A stretch of 41,299 nucleotides of DNA, taken from assembly GCA_004210455.1 (NCBI GenBank), contig SEFA01000057.1, forward strand, positions 1 through 41,299, written 5' to 3'. Both the position numbers and the translations under genes were made by a program. The notes beneath the pieces are model-generated. The model was not told the DNA's origin. It worked only from the letters and a program-made list of their open reading frames with translations, and searched no databases. Shown here piece by piece: positions 29,335 through 38,550 of the stretch. The stretch is from Rubrivivax sp. (GTDB lineage Bacteria; Pseudomonadota; Gammaproteobacteria; Burkholderiales; Burkholderiaceae_C). Position 1 is the stretch's first letter, and every line of letters starts with the position of its first letter.

Positions 29335-29338
<4 letters not shown>
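28271..29338 (-). CDS. livH: LivH-like ABC transporter permease
   Basis: A 355-residue permease of the same system. The typical phrase is ASGLTLVFGLMDVLNFGHGV, with the coupling loop in RAGVQDREMVESLGYRIRRL and the conserved GGLGSTLGCFVGALLVGL. The N-terminus has about 35 extra residues before the first membrane helix. The ATG at 29338 overlaps the livF stop (ATGA); a second in-frame ATG lies at 29320. With LivM it forms the membrane channel. Confidence 0.92.
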
Positions 29339-30092
<754 letters not shown>

Positions 30093-30096
<4 letters not shown>

Positions 30097-30848
30097 GCGG
30101 CCTCCGGCATCGCCAGCCCCAGATAGGCGTTCTGCACGACCGGCGAGGCGATCACCGCCTCGGGCTCCCCGTCCGCGACGAGCTGCCCGTTGTGCAGCAC
30201 GACGATGCGGTCGGCCAGTGCCCTCACCACGTCCATCTTGTGCTCGACCAGCAGGAGGGTGTGGGTCCCTTCCGCCTTCAACGCACGGATCAGGTCCAGG
30301 ATCACCGGCACCTCGTCGACGCTCATGCCCGCGGTGGGCTCGTCGAACAGGTAGACCTTCGGCTTGAGCGCCATCAGCATCGCGACCTCCAGCTTGCGCT
30401 GGTCGCCGTGCGGCAGGCTCGCGGCCGCAGCATCGACACGATGACTTAGCCGGACGCGCTCGACGATCGCGCGCGCTTCGTCGAGCAGCTCCCGGTGGTT
30501 CAACCACACCGACCACATCCGCAGGCCCTCGCCGCGGCGCGACTGCACGGCCAGCCGCACGTTCTCGAGCACGCTCAGGCTCGGGAACAGCTGCGTCAGC
30601 TGGAAAGCGCGACCCAGCCCCCGCCGCGTGCGCAGCGGCGCGGCCAGACGCGTGAGGTCCTCGCCGTCCAGCAGCACGCGGCCGGCGCTCGCGCCCAACT
30701 GTCCCGAGATCAGGTTGAAGTAGGTCGTCTTGCCGGCGCCGTTGGGACCGACGATCGCTGTCAACGTGCCGGGGTGGAACACAGCGCTGACGCGGTCCAC
30801 GGCCGTGTGGCCGCCGAAGCGGATGGTGAGGTCGCGGGTTTCGAGCAT
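30093..30848 (-). CDS. livG: LivG-like ABC transporter ATPase
   Basis: A 251-residue ABC ATPase with Walker A IVGPNGAGKTTYFNLISGQL, Walker B KVYLFDEPTAGMSVDE and switch His in LLVEHKMDVV. The signature is degenerate, SLPHGDQRKLEVAM rather than LSGGQ, which is common in LivG proteins. The start at 30848 (MLETRDLTIRFGG) overlaps the depolymerase stop by one base (TGATG). Order livG-livF-livH-livM is reversed from E. coli (HMGF) but is often seen. Confidence 0.92.
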
Positions 30849-32098
30849 CAGGGACAGGTGCCGATCACGTAGTAATTGGGCGCGGTCTGCTTCAGCGTCG
30901 TGGTGACGAAGATGTTCCACAGGCCCATCGCCTGGTTGGAGCCGTTGGCGTAGGTGATGCCGTACAGCGCGTAGGCGCGGCCGGAGATCGAGTGCGTGTA
31001 ATTCGACGCGGTGAAGCAGGTCGCGGGCGTGCCCGGATCGCCGGGATCACCCGGATCGCCCGGGTTGCCCGGCGTGCCGCCGGCCACCTTGTCCACCATC
31101 GCCTTGATCGCGCCGATCTGCGTGCCGGCCTTCTGCGCGAAATTGGAGCCATACCAGCCGACCCAGTCCCAGCAGCCGTTCGGGTTGGGCAGCAGGCCGC
31201 TGGCGGCGGTCGAGCGCGAGGTGTTGTCCACCTTGGTTTGCGGGAACAGCACGACGATGTTGTTGGTGTCGGCCCAGCGCGAGAAGCCGGTGTTCCTCAC
31301 GAACCTGTCACCGATGGTGGCGTAATTCTGCTGGCAGCCGTGCAGCGCGACGTGCAGCTTGCAGACCTGACCGGCCGCGCAGTTGGCGGGCACGTAGGCC
31401 CAGCCGGTCGCCGCCAGGCCGGGGTTGGTGCTGAACGCGGTCTGGTCGAACTCGATGTAGTTGGCCGCGGCGGGGCTGTTGTTGCGCGCGCTCAAGCTGC
31501 CGTACAACTTCGTGAGCACCGCCTTCGCGCCGTCGTAGCCGCAGTTCGCGATGTAGGGCGACGCGCTGCTGCCGCAGCTGTTGTTGCCGGCGGCGTCGAA
31601 GTCGGTCGGCAGCACGTGGGCGGTGCCGCTGCGCTGGACGTATTCGAGATTGGCCGCCGTGACGCCGTTGTTGAGGTATTGCGTCTGCATCGCGTTCATC
31701 GGGTTGGGCCCGACGGTCGTGTCGCTCAGGCCGACGAACAGGAAGACCTTCTGCGAAGCGACGTTGCTCTTGGCGTCGATCGCCGTGCCGCTCCAGTTGT
31801 TGAGGTCGGCCTGCATCGTGTTCAGCGCGGACGACGAGATCGTCGCGTTGTACATGCAGGCGGTGTAGTTGCTGTGGCCGGCGCAGTGGTAGGGCCCGGC
31901 GGCGAAGACGCCGATGCCCTTGAACGTCGAGGAATGCGCGTAACCGAGCTGGTTGGCCATGAAGCCGCCCGAGGACAGGCCCGACACGGTGATCTGGGTC
32001 TTGTCGATGTTGAGCGACGGCAGCGGCACGGCCGCCTGCGCGGCGCCCGCGAATGCCAACGTGGCGGAGACGAGGAATCGGACAACGGACGACTTCAT
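30848..32098 (-). CDS. Secreted short-chain-length PHA depolymerase, type-2 catalytic domain
   Basis: A 416-residue exported esterase expected to cleave short-chain polyhydroxyalkanoates such as PHB. It has a signal peptide (cleaved after AAQA, near residue 22). The lipase box GLSSGG gives nucleophile Ser42, close to the N-terminus. Asp126 (FVGLSDTTVGP) and His161 (SGTAHVLPTD) complete the triad. The oxyanion His253 (LHVALHGCQQ) comes after the triad, the order that defines type-2 catalytic domains. A Gly-Asp-Pro linker (PGDPGDPGDPG) leads to a 55-residue C-terminal domain beginning TCFTASNYTHSISGRAYALY, possibly for polymer binding. AGGAGG precedes the ATG. Its place between the binding protein and the ATPase genes is unusual. 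Confidence 0.88.
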   Translation of the reverse strand: MKSSVVRFLVSATLAFAGAAQAAVPLPSLNIDKTQITVSGLSSGGFMANQLGYAHSSTFKGIGVFAAGPYHCAGHSNYTACMYNATISSSALNTMQADLNNWSGTAIDAKSNVASQKVFLFVGLSDTTVGPNPMNAMQTQYLNNGVTAANLEYVQRSGTAHVLPTDFDAAGNNSCGSSASPYIANCGYDGAKAVLTKLYGSLSARNNSPAAANYIEFDQTAFSTNPGLAATGWAYVPANCAAGQVCKLHVALHGCQQNYATIGDRFVRNTGFSRWADTNNIVVLFPQTKVDNTSRSTAASGLLPNPNGCWDWVGWYGSNFAQKAGTQIGAIKAMVDKVAGGTPGNPGDPGDPGDPGTPATCFTASNYTHSISGRAYALYGITYANGSNQAMGLWNIFVTTTLKQTAPNYYVIGTCP

Positions 32099-32160
32099 TG
32101 GAAACCTCCTGGATGTCGATGGACCTTCAGCGGGGACGCTCAACGCGCCACGTCGGGCGC

Positions 32161-33363
32161 TCAGCGCTTGTTGCGAACGGGGATGTTCATCTCCTCGGGC
32201 TTGATCTCGCGCACCAGCTCCGGCACGCCCCAGGCGAAGGCTGGATCCACCTTGATCTTGAAGTGGTACATCGACTGCATCGCCTGGTGGTCCTCGGGCC
32301 GGAAGGTCATGCGGCCCTTGGGGGTCTCGAAGCTCATGCCTTCCATGGCCTTGATGAGCTTGTGGGTCGCGGTATCTCCGCCGGTCTTCTTGAGCGCCTC
32401 GACGACCGCGATCGCCGCGCTCATGCCGCCGGCGGTGAAGAAGTCGGGCGGCGCCTTGAACTGCTTGTAGTGGTTGGCCACCAGCCATTCATTGACCGGG
32501 TTCTTCGGGATGCCGAAGTAGTAGTAGGTCGCGCCCTCCATGCCGGGCAGCGCCTTGTACGCGGCCATCGCCGGCAGGATGTTGCCGCCGGTGGCGATCT
32601 CGATGCCGTAGCGCTTGAGATCGAGGTCGGCGATCTTGAACGGGTTGCCCGCGCCGGCCCAGATGATGAAGATGACCTTCCGGCCTGGTTGGTCCTTGAG
32701 CCGGTCGATCAGCCGCTGCGCGCCGGCGGTGAAGTCGGTCGTGGTGGTCGGCAGGTATTCCTCGTGAACGACCTTCGCCTTCCTGATCGCATCCTTGAAG
32801 GCCTTCACGCCGTCACGGCCGAAGGCGTAGTCCTGCGCCAGCGTCGCGATCACGGTGCCCGGCTTGTCGAGCGCCACCGCGTTGGAGATCGCATCCTGCG
32901 AGCTGTTGCGGCCGGTCCGGAAGATGTACTTGTTCCACTTGTCGCCGGTGATCGAGTCTGCAACGGCCGGCTCGACCAGCAGGATCTTCTTGTACTCCTC
33001 GGCCACAGGCAGCAACGCGAGCGCGACACCCGACGAGGAAGGGCCGACGGCGATGTCCGCCTTGTCGTCGCCGTAGGCCGCGGCCAACTGGCTCTTGCCG
33101 ACGTCGGGCTTGCCCTGATCGTCCTTCTCGAGGACGACCAGCTTGCGGCCCGCCACGGTCATCGTGCCGCCGGTCGCGTAGTCCAGGCCCATCAGGAAAC
33201 CGGTCTGCGTCTGCTTGCCGTAAGCCTCGAGCGGGCCGGTGCGGCTGTAGACGTGAGCGATGCGGATGTCCTGGCCTTGAGCGAGCGCCGGCGCGCTCGC
33301 GCTGAAGGCGGCGGACAGCGCCAGGACCGCGCCGGTCGCGGCGCGGATGAAGCCGTGGATCAT
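32161..33363 (-). CDS. Periplasmic substrate-binding protein of the Liv-type transporter
   Basis: A 400-residue type-I periplasmic binding protein (Peripla_BP_6/LivJ-like) with a signal peptide (cleaved after ALA, before QGQDIRIAHV). Typical phrases are RIAHVYSRTGPLEAYGKQTQ, VGPSSSGVALALLPVAEEYK and TLAQDYAFGRDGVKAFKDAI. The ligand is not identifiable; relatives bind amino acids, amides, aromatic acids or other small organic acids. It is the first gene of the operon, downstream of a sigma54-type promoter. A 62-base gap separates it from the depolymerase gene. Confidence 0.93.
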   Translation of the reverse strand: MIHGFIRAATGAVLALSAAFSASAPALAQGQDIRIAHVYSRTGPLEAYGKQTQTGFLMGLDYATGGTMTVAGRKLVVLEKDDQGKPDVGKSQLAAAYGDDKADIAVGPSSSGVALALLPVAEEYKKILLVEPAVADSITGDKWNKYIFRTGRNSSQDAISNAVALDKPGTVIATLAQDYAFGRDGVKAFKDAIRKAKVVHEEYLPTTTTDFTAGAQRLIDRLKDQPGRKVIFIIWAGAGNPFKIADLDLKRYGIEIATGGNILPAMAAYKALPGMEGATYYYFGIPKNPVNEWLVANHYKQFKAPPDFFTAGGMSAAIAVVEALKKTGGDTATHKLIKAMEGMSFETPKGRMTFRPEDHQAMQSMYHFKIKVDPAFAWGVPELVREIKPEEMNIPVRNKR

Positions 33364-33419
33364 GGAACTTGTCTCCGGTGGGGCGGACCGGTCGTACGCC
33401 GGTCTCTGCGCTCCTCCAT

Positions 33420-33435
33420 CGCAAGGTCCGTGCCG
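33420..33435 (-). promoter_or_regulatory. Sigma54 (RpoN) -24/-12 promoter of the binding protein/PHA depolymerase/Liv operon
   Basis: The minus strand reads CGGCACGGACCTTGCG. Compared with the sigma54 consensus TGGCACG-N4-TTGCW it matches all core positions (GGCACG, TTGC, and the invariant GG and GC ten bases apart); the outer T and W are C and G. The start codon of the operon is about 57 bases downstream of the -12 GC, giving a leader of about 45 bases. Confidence 0.8.
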
Positions 33436-33464
33436 ACGCCGGCAGGCCAGAAACGACGACGCCG

Positions 33465-33544
33465 CTGTCCGGGTTCCAGACAGCGGCGTGTGATGGCGAT
33501 CAGGGAAGTGTCTGGAAACCAGTCACTGTCCGGAGTCCAGACAG
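33465..33544. promoter_or_regulatory. Three dyad repeats, probable enhancer sites for a sigma54 activator
   Basis: CTGTCCGGGTTCCAGACAG (33465-33483) and CTGTCCGGAGTCCAGACAG (33526-33544) are near-identical direct repeats with 5-bp dyad arms. A third, looser dyad TGTCTGG-aaa-CCAGTCA lies at 33509-33525. They sit about 65, 108 and 126 bases upstream of the predicted start of the sigma54 transcript, where activator sites are expected. The activator could be the protein encoded at 35380-36924. Confidence 0.6.
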
Positions 33545-33566
33545 CGGCGCATTCGATGCGCCGCTG
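33542..33566 (-). terminator. Hairpin after the chemoreceptor gene
   Basis: CAGCGGCGCAT-tcg-ATGCGCCGCTG is a perfect 11-bp stem, 10 bases past the chemoreceptor stop codon. No long T-run follows on the minus strand (GTCTGG). It partly overlaps the most distal dyad repeat. Confidence 0.55.
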
Positions 33567-33575
33567 GACAGAGGC

Positions 33576-35207
33576 TCACGTGCGGAAGGTCGCGACGTGC
33601 TCGTTGAGCAGGCGGGCCTGCTGCTGCAGCGACTCGGCGGCGGCGGCGGTCTCCTCGACCAGCGCGGCGTTCTGCTGCGTCATGTCGTCCAGGTGCTTCA
33701 CGGCCTGGTTGATCTGCGCCAGGCCGTCGGACTGGCCGGCGCTGGACTGGCTGATCTCGGCGACCGTGCCGCTGACCTGCTGCACCGATTGCAGGATCTG
33801 GCCCATCGCCTCGCCGGCGCGACCCACTTGCGCTCCGCCCGCGTCGACGCGCGTGACCGAGTCGTTGATCAGCGCCTTGATCTCCTTGGCCGCGTTCGCG
33901 CTGCGCTGCGCCAGCGCGCGCACCTCGGAAGCGACGACCGCGAAGCCCCGTCCCTGCTCGCCCGCGCGGGCTGCCTCGACGGCGGCGTTGAGCGCCAGGA
34001 TGTTGGTCTGGAAAGCCACGCCGTCGATGACGGAGATGATGTCGGCGATCTTGCGGCTGGCGCCAGCGATGCCGTCCATCGTCTGCACGACCTCTCCCAT
34101 GACATCGGCGCCGAGCTTGGCGCGATCGGCCGCGCCGATGGCCAGCTGATTCGTCTGATGCGCGGCCTGCGCGGAATGCGTGACCTGCTGTGTCAGCTCA
34201 TGCATGGACGCCGCCGTCTGCTGCAGGCTGGACGCCGCCTGCTCGCTGCGCTGCGACAGATCCTGGCTACCCATCGCAACCTCGCGCGACGCGTGCTGGA
34301 TGGAATCCGTCGCATCGCGGATCGCGCGCACCAGATCGCTGAGGCGCCCCTGCATCGCGGCGACCTGCGTGAGGACCTGGCCGATCTCGTCGTTGCCGGT
34401 CGTCTGCCCGCCGACCACCTGCGCCCGCAGGTCGCCGTTGGCCACGGCTTCGACCACCTCGCGCATCTGGTTCAGCCGGCGCTTGAGGCCGCGGGCGAAC
34501 CACTCGACGGCGACCAATGCCGCGATGCCGAAGGCGATCACCAGCACCAGCGCGATCGTCGCGTCGCGTCGCGCGATGCCAGACACGTCGTCGATGTACA
34601 CGCCCGAGCCGATCACCCAGCCCCATGGCTTGAAGCCGGTCACGTAGGACCGCTTGGGTTCCGGATCCTTGGCGCCCGGCTTGGGCCAGAGGTAATCGAC
34701 GAAGCCGCTGCCCTGCGCCTTGACGGTATCGACGAAGGCGACGAACAGCTTCAGGCCGTTCGGATCCTTGTTGCCGGAGAGGTCCTTGTCGTTGAGCTCC
34801 GGCTTGATCGGGTGCATGACCATCCTGGGGGTCATGTCGTTGATCCAGATGTACTCGTTGCCCGAGTAGCGGATCTTGCCGATCTCAGCGGCGGCCTGCT
34901 TCTTCGCGTCGGCCTCGGTGAGGCCGCCAGCGCCGATCTTGTCGAAGTGCCGCTTGGCGATCTGCTCGGCGTTCTTCACCTGCTCGACCGTCGTGATCAT
35001 CTTGACGTCCAGCAGGCTCATCGCGGAGCGGTGGCTCAGCCACATCACCAGCACGACGAAGCCGACCACCGCGGCCAGCACCGCCACGCGCAGCTTGGTG
35101 GCCAGCGTCCAGGCCCGGGGGGCCGTCGTCTTCGAACTCGTCCGGGCGCCAGAAGGCGCGTCCGCAGGGAATCCGGTCGTGGTCGTGGTCGTGGTGAGCG
35201 TGTTCAT
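33576..35207 (-). CDS. Methyl-accepting chemotaxis protein with periplasmic Cache domain
   Basis: A 543-residue chemoreceptor. After a Thr-rich N-terminus (seven consecutive Thr) there is a first membrane helix ([20 protein letters not shown]). A periplasmic single-Cache-like sensor follows ([40 protein letters not shown], then [20 protein letters not shown]). A second membrane helix, a HAMP linker and the signalling domain come next, with the highly conserved tip [20 protein letters not shown] then [17 protein letters not shown]. The Cache domain of this sort commonly binds small carboxylic acids. The gene lies directly upstream of the transporter operon and downstream of the sigma54 activator, on the same strand. 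AGGAGA before the ATG supports the start. Confidence 0.95.
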   Translation of the reverse strand: MNTLTTTTTTTGFPADAPSGARTSSKTTAPRAWTLATKLRVAVLAAVVGFVVLVMWLSHRSAMSLLDVKMITTVEQVKNAEQIAKRHFDKIGAGGLTEADAKKQAAAEIGKIRYSGNEYIWINDMTPRMVMHPIKPELNDKDLSGNKDPNGLKLFVAFVDTVKAQGSGFVDYLWPKPGAKDPEPKRSYVTGFKPWGWVIGSGVYIDDVSGIARRDATIALVLVIAFGIAALVAVEWFARGLKRRLNQMREVVEAVANGDLRAQVVGGQTTGNDEIGQVLTQVAAMQGRLSDLVRAIRDATDSIQHASREVAMGSQDLSQRSEQAASSLQQTAASMHELTQQVTHSAQAAHQTNQLAIGAADRAKLGADVMGEVVQTMDGIAGASRKIADIISVIDGVAFQTNILALNAAVEAARAGEQGRGFAVVASEVRALAQRSANAAKEIKALINDSVTRVDAGGAQVGRAGEAMGQILQSVQQVSGTVAEISQSSAGQSDGLAQINQAVKHLDDMTQQNAALVEETAAAAESLQQQARLLNEHVATFRT

Positions 35208-35261
35208 GAAATCTCCTGGGCGGGCCGGTGCAGCCGGTCCTCGTCATCTGCCCTGACCTCG

Positions 35262-35291
35262 AATATGCGCATGCCGCACACCGTGGGACAA
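35262..35291 (-). promoter_or_regulatory. Candidate promoter for the chemoreceptor gene
   Basis: On the minus strand TTGTCC (35291-35286) and CATATT (35267-35262) are spaced by 18 bases, a plausible sigma70 promoter 55 bases before the chemoreceptor ATG. Confidence 0.4.
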
Positions 35292-35379
35292 GCCCCCCGA
35301 ACCCTCGAAGAAGCCCATGAACACGGCTCAAACGTGAGGATGTGGCCCCTCTCGTGCGAACCGTTTTCTGCCGTACGCG

Positions 35380-36924
35380 TCAGGCAGCGGTCAGCTCGGG
35401 GTACTTCGCAAGCTTCTCGTAAAGCGTCGCCCGGGAAATCGCCAGCAGCCGCGCGGCGGCCACGCGATTGCCGTTGGTGCTGCGGAGCGCCTGGGCGATG
35501 GCGGCGCGCTCCAGCTCGGCCTTGCGGGCGGGCAGGGTCTCCGTGGTTGCTGCACCGAGCACACGTTGCGGGAGCCGGTACCCCTCCTCGCTCCCACTCC
35601 TGCGCATGCTCGGAAGGTCGCTCGGAGGGGCACCGGCCCCCGCAACGTCCGCATCGCTCGCTGTGATCGGTTCGAGCACTGCGGGCGCGGCATCATGGAG
35701 ACCGAAATGTCCCGGCAGCAGCTCGTCGTCGTCGCTCATGAGGAAGGCCTGCTCCAGCGCGTTGCGCAACTCGCGGACGTTGCCGGGCCAGGTCTTGCCT
35801 TCCAGGGCCTTCAGCGCCGCGGCGCTCAGCACCTTGGGCGCAAGACCACTGCGCCTCGCAATATCCTCCAGGAGCACGTCGACCAGCGTCCCGATGTCCT
35901 CGCCACGCTCGCGCAGCGCCGGCAGACGGATCGGGAGGACGTTCAGCCGGTAGAACAGGTCGGCGCGGAACTCGCCACGCTGCACCATCGCCGCCAGGTC
36001 CCGGCTGGTCGCCGCGATCACGCGGACGTTGACCTTGACGACCTCGTTGCTGCCCAGCGGCTCCAGTTCCTGCTCCTGCAGCACCCGCAGGAGCTTGGCC
36101 TGGAGCGCCGGCGGCATGTCGCCGATCTCGTCGAGGAAGAGCGTGCCGCCGTCGGCCAGCTTGAACTTGCCGTCACGGCCCTTGCGATCCGCACCGGTGT
36201 AGGCACCGGGCGCGACGCCGAAGAACTCGGCCTCCAGGAGGGTCTCGGGCACGGCGGCGATGTTGACGGACACGAGCGGCCGCGCCGCGCGGCGCGAGGC
36301 GGCATGGATCGCATGCGCGAGCAGTTCCTTGCCGGTGCCGGTTTCGCCGAGCAGCAGCACGGTGGCCTCCGTCTGCGCGACGCGTCGCGCATGGCGCTTG
36401 ACCTCGACGGCAGCGGCGCTCGATCCGACGAAGTCGACGATCCGGTGCTTGGCGCGACGGTTGCGGGACTGTTCGGCCGCGAGCTGGCGGCGCGTGTCGT
36501 CCAGCTCGGCCTGGAGGCAGGCGAACTTGTTCATCAAGGGCTGCATCGTCGTCTCGGGATGGTCCAGCAGGACCATGCCCATCGCGCCGATGACGTCGCC
36601 GCCGGGACCGCGCAAGGGCAGCCGGCTGACGAGGAAGGTCCCCGCCTTGTTGGTCAGCAGGTCCACGAGGATGGGCTGGCCGGTATCGATGACCTGGGCC
36701 ATCAAGGTGTTGGGGACGACTTCCTCGACGCGGCGTCCGACGAATTCGGATTCGTCGCGGAAGCCGAGCGCGGGCAGGAAGCGCTTGTAGCCTTCGCTGA
36801 TCCAGACGACACGGTGCTCGCGGTTGACGACCATCGCGCCCTGGGCGGTGCTGGCCAGCACGTCGAACATGGACTGCGCCGCCAGCCGCAGCACGGCCTC
36901 GGCATCCTGGGGAATGTCGTTCAT
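35380..36924 (-). CDS. PAS-AAA+-Fis sigma54-dependent transcriptional activator
   Basis: A 514-residue enhancer-binding protein. Residues about 15-125 are a PAS domain (MFDVLASTAQGAMVVNREHR ... GGDVIGAMGMVLLD). Residues about 165-395 are the AAA+ domain, with Walker A LLGETGTGKE (193-200), the sigma54-contact loop as GAYTGA (usual GAFTGA), Walker B GGTLFLDEIGDMP and the arginine-finger region FRADLFYRLNVLPI. A Fis-type helix-turn-helix ends the protein (NGNRVAAARLLAISRATLYE). The ATG at 36924 follows AGGAGA. It is divergent from the malonate operon and two genes upstream of the PHA depolymerase/Liv operon. The second has a sigma54 promoter; the first does not show one. Confidence 0.93.
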   Translation of the reverse strand: MNDIPQDAEAVLRLAAQSMFDVLASTAQGAMVVNREHRVVWISEGYKRFLPALGFRDESEFVGRRVEEVVPNTLMAQVIDTGQPILVDLLTNKAGTFLVSRLPLRGPGGDVIGAMGMVLLDHPETTMQPLMNKFACLQAELDDTRRQLAAEQSRNRRAKHRIVDFVGSSAAAVEVKRHARRVAQTEATVLLLGETGTGKELLAHAIHAASRRAARPLVSVNIAAVPETLLEAEFFGVAPGAYTGADRKGRDGKFKLADGGTLFLDEIGDMPPALQAKLLRVLQEQELEPLGSNEVVKVNVRVIAATSRDLAAMVQRGEFRADLFYRLNVLPIRLPALRERGEDIGTLVDVLLEDIARRSGLAPKVLSAAALKALEGKTWPGNVRELRNALEQAFLMSDDDELLPGHFGLHDAAPAVLEPITASDADVAGAGAPPSDLPSMRRSGSEEGYRLPQRVLGAATTETLPARKAELERAAIAQALRSTNGNRVAAARLLAISRATLYEKLAKYPELTAA

Positions 36925-37084
36925 GCCTGGTCTCCTGGGCATTCTTCCTGGACGTTCGTCCCGGCCCTCCGCTGGGCGGAAGGGTGTCCGAGGTCGAACG
37001 GCCGTCGCGCGGCGCCGCCCCGGATCTGATGCGGCCCAATGTAGCAGCCGCTTCGCGGTGCGAAGGCCGTCCGGTGAGACGAAC

Positions 37085-37105
37085 GCCCCGGGGAATCCCC
37101 GAGGC
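37085..37105. promoter_or_regulatory. Palindrome in the divergent activator/malonate gap
   Basis: GCC-c-CGGGG-aat-CCCCG-a-GGC is a 21-bp palindrome with one mismatch pair, 46 bases before the malonyl-CoA decarboxylase ATG. It could be an operator for malonate genes. The rest of the 226-base gap has no gene. Confidence 0.4.
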
Positions 37106-37136
37106 GAACTTCGAGCCGCGCGAGAGGCGATCCGGC

Positions 37137-37142
37137 TATAAA
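37137..37142 (+). promoter_or_regulatory. Candidate -10 box TATAAA for the malonate operon
   Basis: TATAAA lies only eight bases before the ATG at 37151. If used, the mRNA would be leaderless or nearly so. No Shine-Dalgarno sequence sits at the normal distance (GAGAGG is 23 bases upstream), which agrees with this. No strong -35 is seen. Confidence 0.4.
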
Positions 37143-37150
37143 CCGCCCTC

Positions 37151-38458
37151 ATGGCCATCGTGGATTCCTGGACTTCGGCGCGCGCGGCAAGGCAGGTGCT
37201 GTCGCTGGCGCACAAGCTGCTGTCGGAGCGCGGCCAGGCGAACAGCCTGGGCCTGGCCCAGGAGCTGATCGGGCGGATGGGCGCGCTGCCGGGGGACGCC
37301 TGGCCGGCCGTGTTCGACAAGCTGGCCGCCGATTTCAATCCGGAGCCCGCGGCCGTGCTGCAGGCCGCGCAGGCCTACGCCGACGCGCCCGGGACCGAGA
37401 CGCTGCGCCGGTTGACCGAGCTGGGCGAGCCGCCGCGGCAGGAGCTGTTCCGCCGCCTGAACCGCGCGCCCGGCGGCACGGGAACGCTGGTACGGATGCG
37501 CCGGCGCCTGCTGGACGGTCTGGCCTCGCACCCGGACTGGCGCATGGTGGACGCCGACCTGCTGCACCTGCTGTCCTCGTGGTTCAACCCGGGCTTCCTG
37601 GAGATGCGGCAGGTCGACTGGCACTCGCCCGCGCACCTGCTGGAGCAGATCATCCACCACGAGGCGGTGCACGCGATCGACGGCTGGGACGACCTGCGGC
37701 GCCGGCTGCTGCCGGACCGGCGGCTGTTCGCGTTCTTCCATCCGCAGCTGCCCGACGAGCCGCTGATCTTCGTGGAGATCGCGCTGTTGCCCGACATGCC
37801 GGACGCGATCGCGCCCCTGATCGGCAAGCGCAGCGAGGCGATGCCGCCGAACAGCTTCAAGGCCGCCGTCTTCTATTCCATCAGCAACTGCGAGCCGGGC
37901 CTGCGCGGGGTCTCGCTGGGCAACTTCCTGATCAAGCGCGTGGCCGAACACCTGCGGCGCGAACTGCCGCGGCTGAAGCTGTTCTGCACGCTGTCGCCGA
38001 TCCCGGGCTTCGCCGCCTGGCTGCAGCGGATGCGGACGGCGGAGGATGCCGCCGCGGCGGGCACCGGGCTCGACGGGCTCGCCGGTCTGAAGGCGGCGCA
38101 GCGGACGCGCGCCGCGGAAGCGCTGGACCGACTCCGGCACCACACGCCGGCCGAACTCGCCAGTCCGGGCGCCCTTGAGGATGAGACGCTGCAGGCGGAT
38201 CTGCGACGTCTGGCCGCCGTCTATCTGATCGGCCAGACGCCGCTGCCGGGCGGCGATCCCGTCGCGCGTTTCCACCTGGACAACGGCGCCCGTCTTGAAC
38301 GACTCAACCCCGGCGGCGACCGTTCGGCCAAGGGTCTGAAACAGTCGCACGGGATGATGGTCAATTACCTCTACGACCTCGACCGCATCGAGGAACACCA
38401 CGAAGCTTTCACCCAGGGGGAGATCGCGACGGCGCGCGCCGTCGGCGGTCTGCTCTGA
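37151..38458 (+). CDS. Malonyl-CoA decarboxylase
   Basis: Converts malonyl-CoA to acetyl-CoA and CO2. The 435-residue protein has the family's N-terminal helical domain and a GNAT-like catalytic domain. Landmarks are SSWFNPGFLEMRQVDWHSPA, IIHHEAVHAIDGWDDLRRRL, FVEIALLPDMP and YSISNCEPGLRGVSLGNFLI, with the conserved Ser and His motifs of the family (HxEAVH; SNCxxGL). The C-terminus is complete (HGMMVNYLYDLDRIEEHHEA). It is the first gene of an operon with a Bug-type binding protein and malonyl-CoA synthetase. Together these allow growth on malonate or turnover of malonyl-CoA. Equivalent to rhizobial matA. Confidence 0.93.
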   Translation: MAIVDSWTSARAARQVLSLAHKLLSERGQANSLGLAQELIGRMGALPGDAWPAVFDKLAADFNPEPAAVLQAAQAYADAPGTETLRRLTELGEPPRQELFRRLNRAPGGTGTLVRMRRRLLDGLASHPDWRMVDADLLHLLSSWFNPGFLEMRQVDWHSPAHLLEQIIHHEAVHAIDGWDDLRRRLLPDRRLFAFFHPQLPDEPLIFVEIALLPDMPDAIAPLIGKRSEAMPPNSFKAAVFYSISNCEPGLRGVSLGNFLIKRVAEHLRRELPRLKLFCTLSPIPGFAAWLQRMRTAEDAAAAGTGLDGLAGLKAAQRTRAAEALDRLRHHTPAELASPGALEDETLQADLRRLAAVYLIGQTPLPGGDPVARFHLDNGARLERLNPGGDRSAKGLKQSHGMMVNYLYDLDRIEEHHEAFTQGEIATARAVGGLL

Positions 38459-38477
38459 CCCCTTCCGATCATCCTTC

Positions 38478-38501
38478 CACCCTTGTTCCCACCCTTGTTC
38501 C
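38478..38501 (+). repeat. Tandem 12-base repeat CACCCTTGTTCC
   Basis: Two perfect copies (38478-38489 and 38490-38501) lie in the 92-base gap between the decarboxylase and the binding-protein genes, followed by a partial CCCCTTG. Pyrimidine-rich on the plus strand. Role unknown. Confidence 0.6.
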
Positions 38502-38550
38502 CCCCTTGCCCACCGACACCGCGGCCCGCAGAGGCCCACAGGAGACACGC

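Noticed and set aside
33459-33489. Hairpin ACGCCGCTGTC/GACAGCGGCGT as a plain terminator
   Set aside because: It is repeated downstream as a direct repeat with the same dyad, has no T-run, and lies upstream of a sigma54 promoter, so an activator site explains it better. Both could be true.
35260-35290. Sigma54-like GG-N10-GC before the chemoreceptor gene
   Set aside because: Spacing fits but the sequence (CGGTGTG...ATGC) departs too far from consensus; a sigma70 pair fits better.
37030-37060. Sigma54 promoter before malonyl-CoA decarboxylase (GCGGCCCAATGTAGCA)
   Set aside because: The GG and GC are nine bases apart, not ten, and the -24 and -12 sequences are poor.
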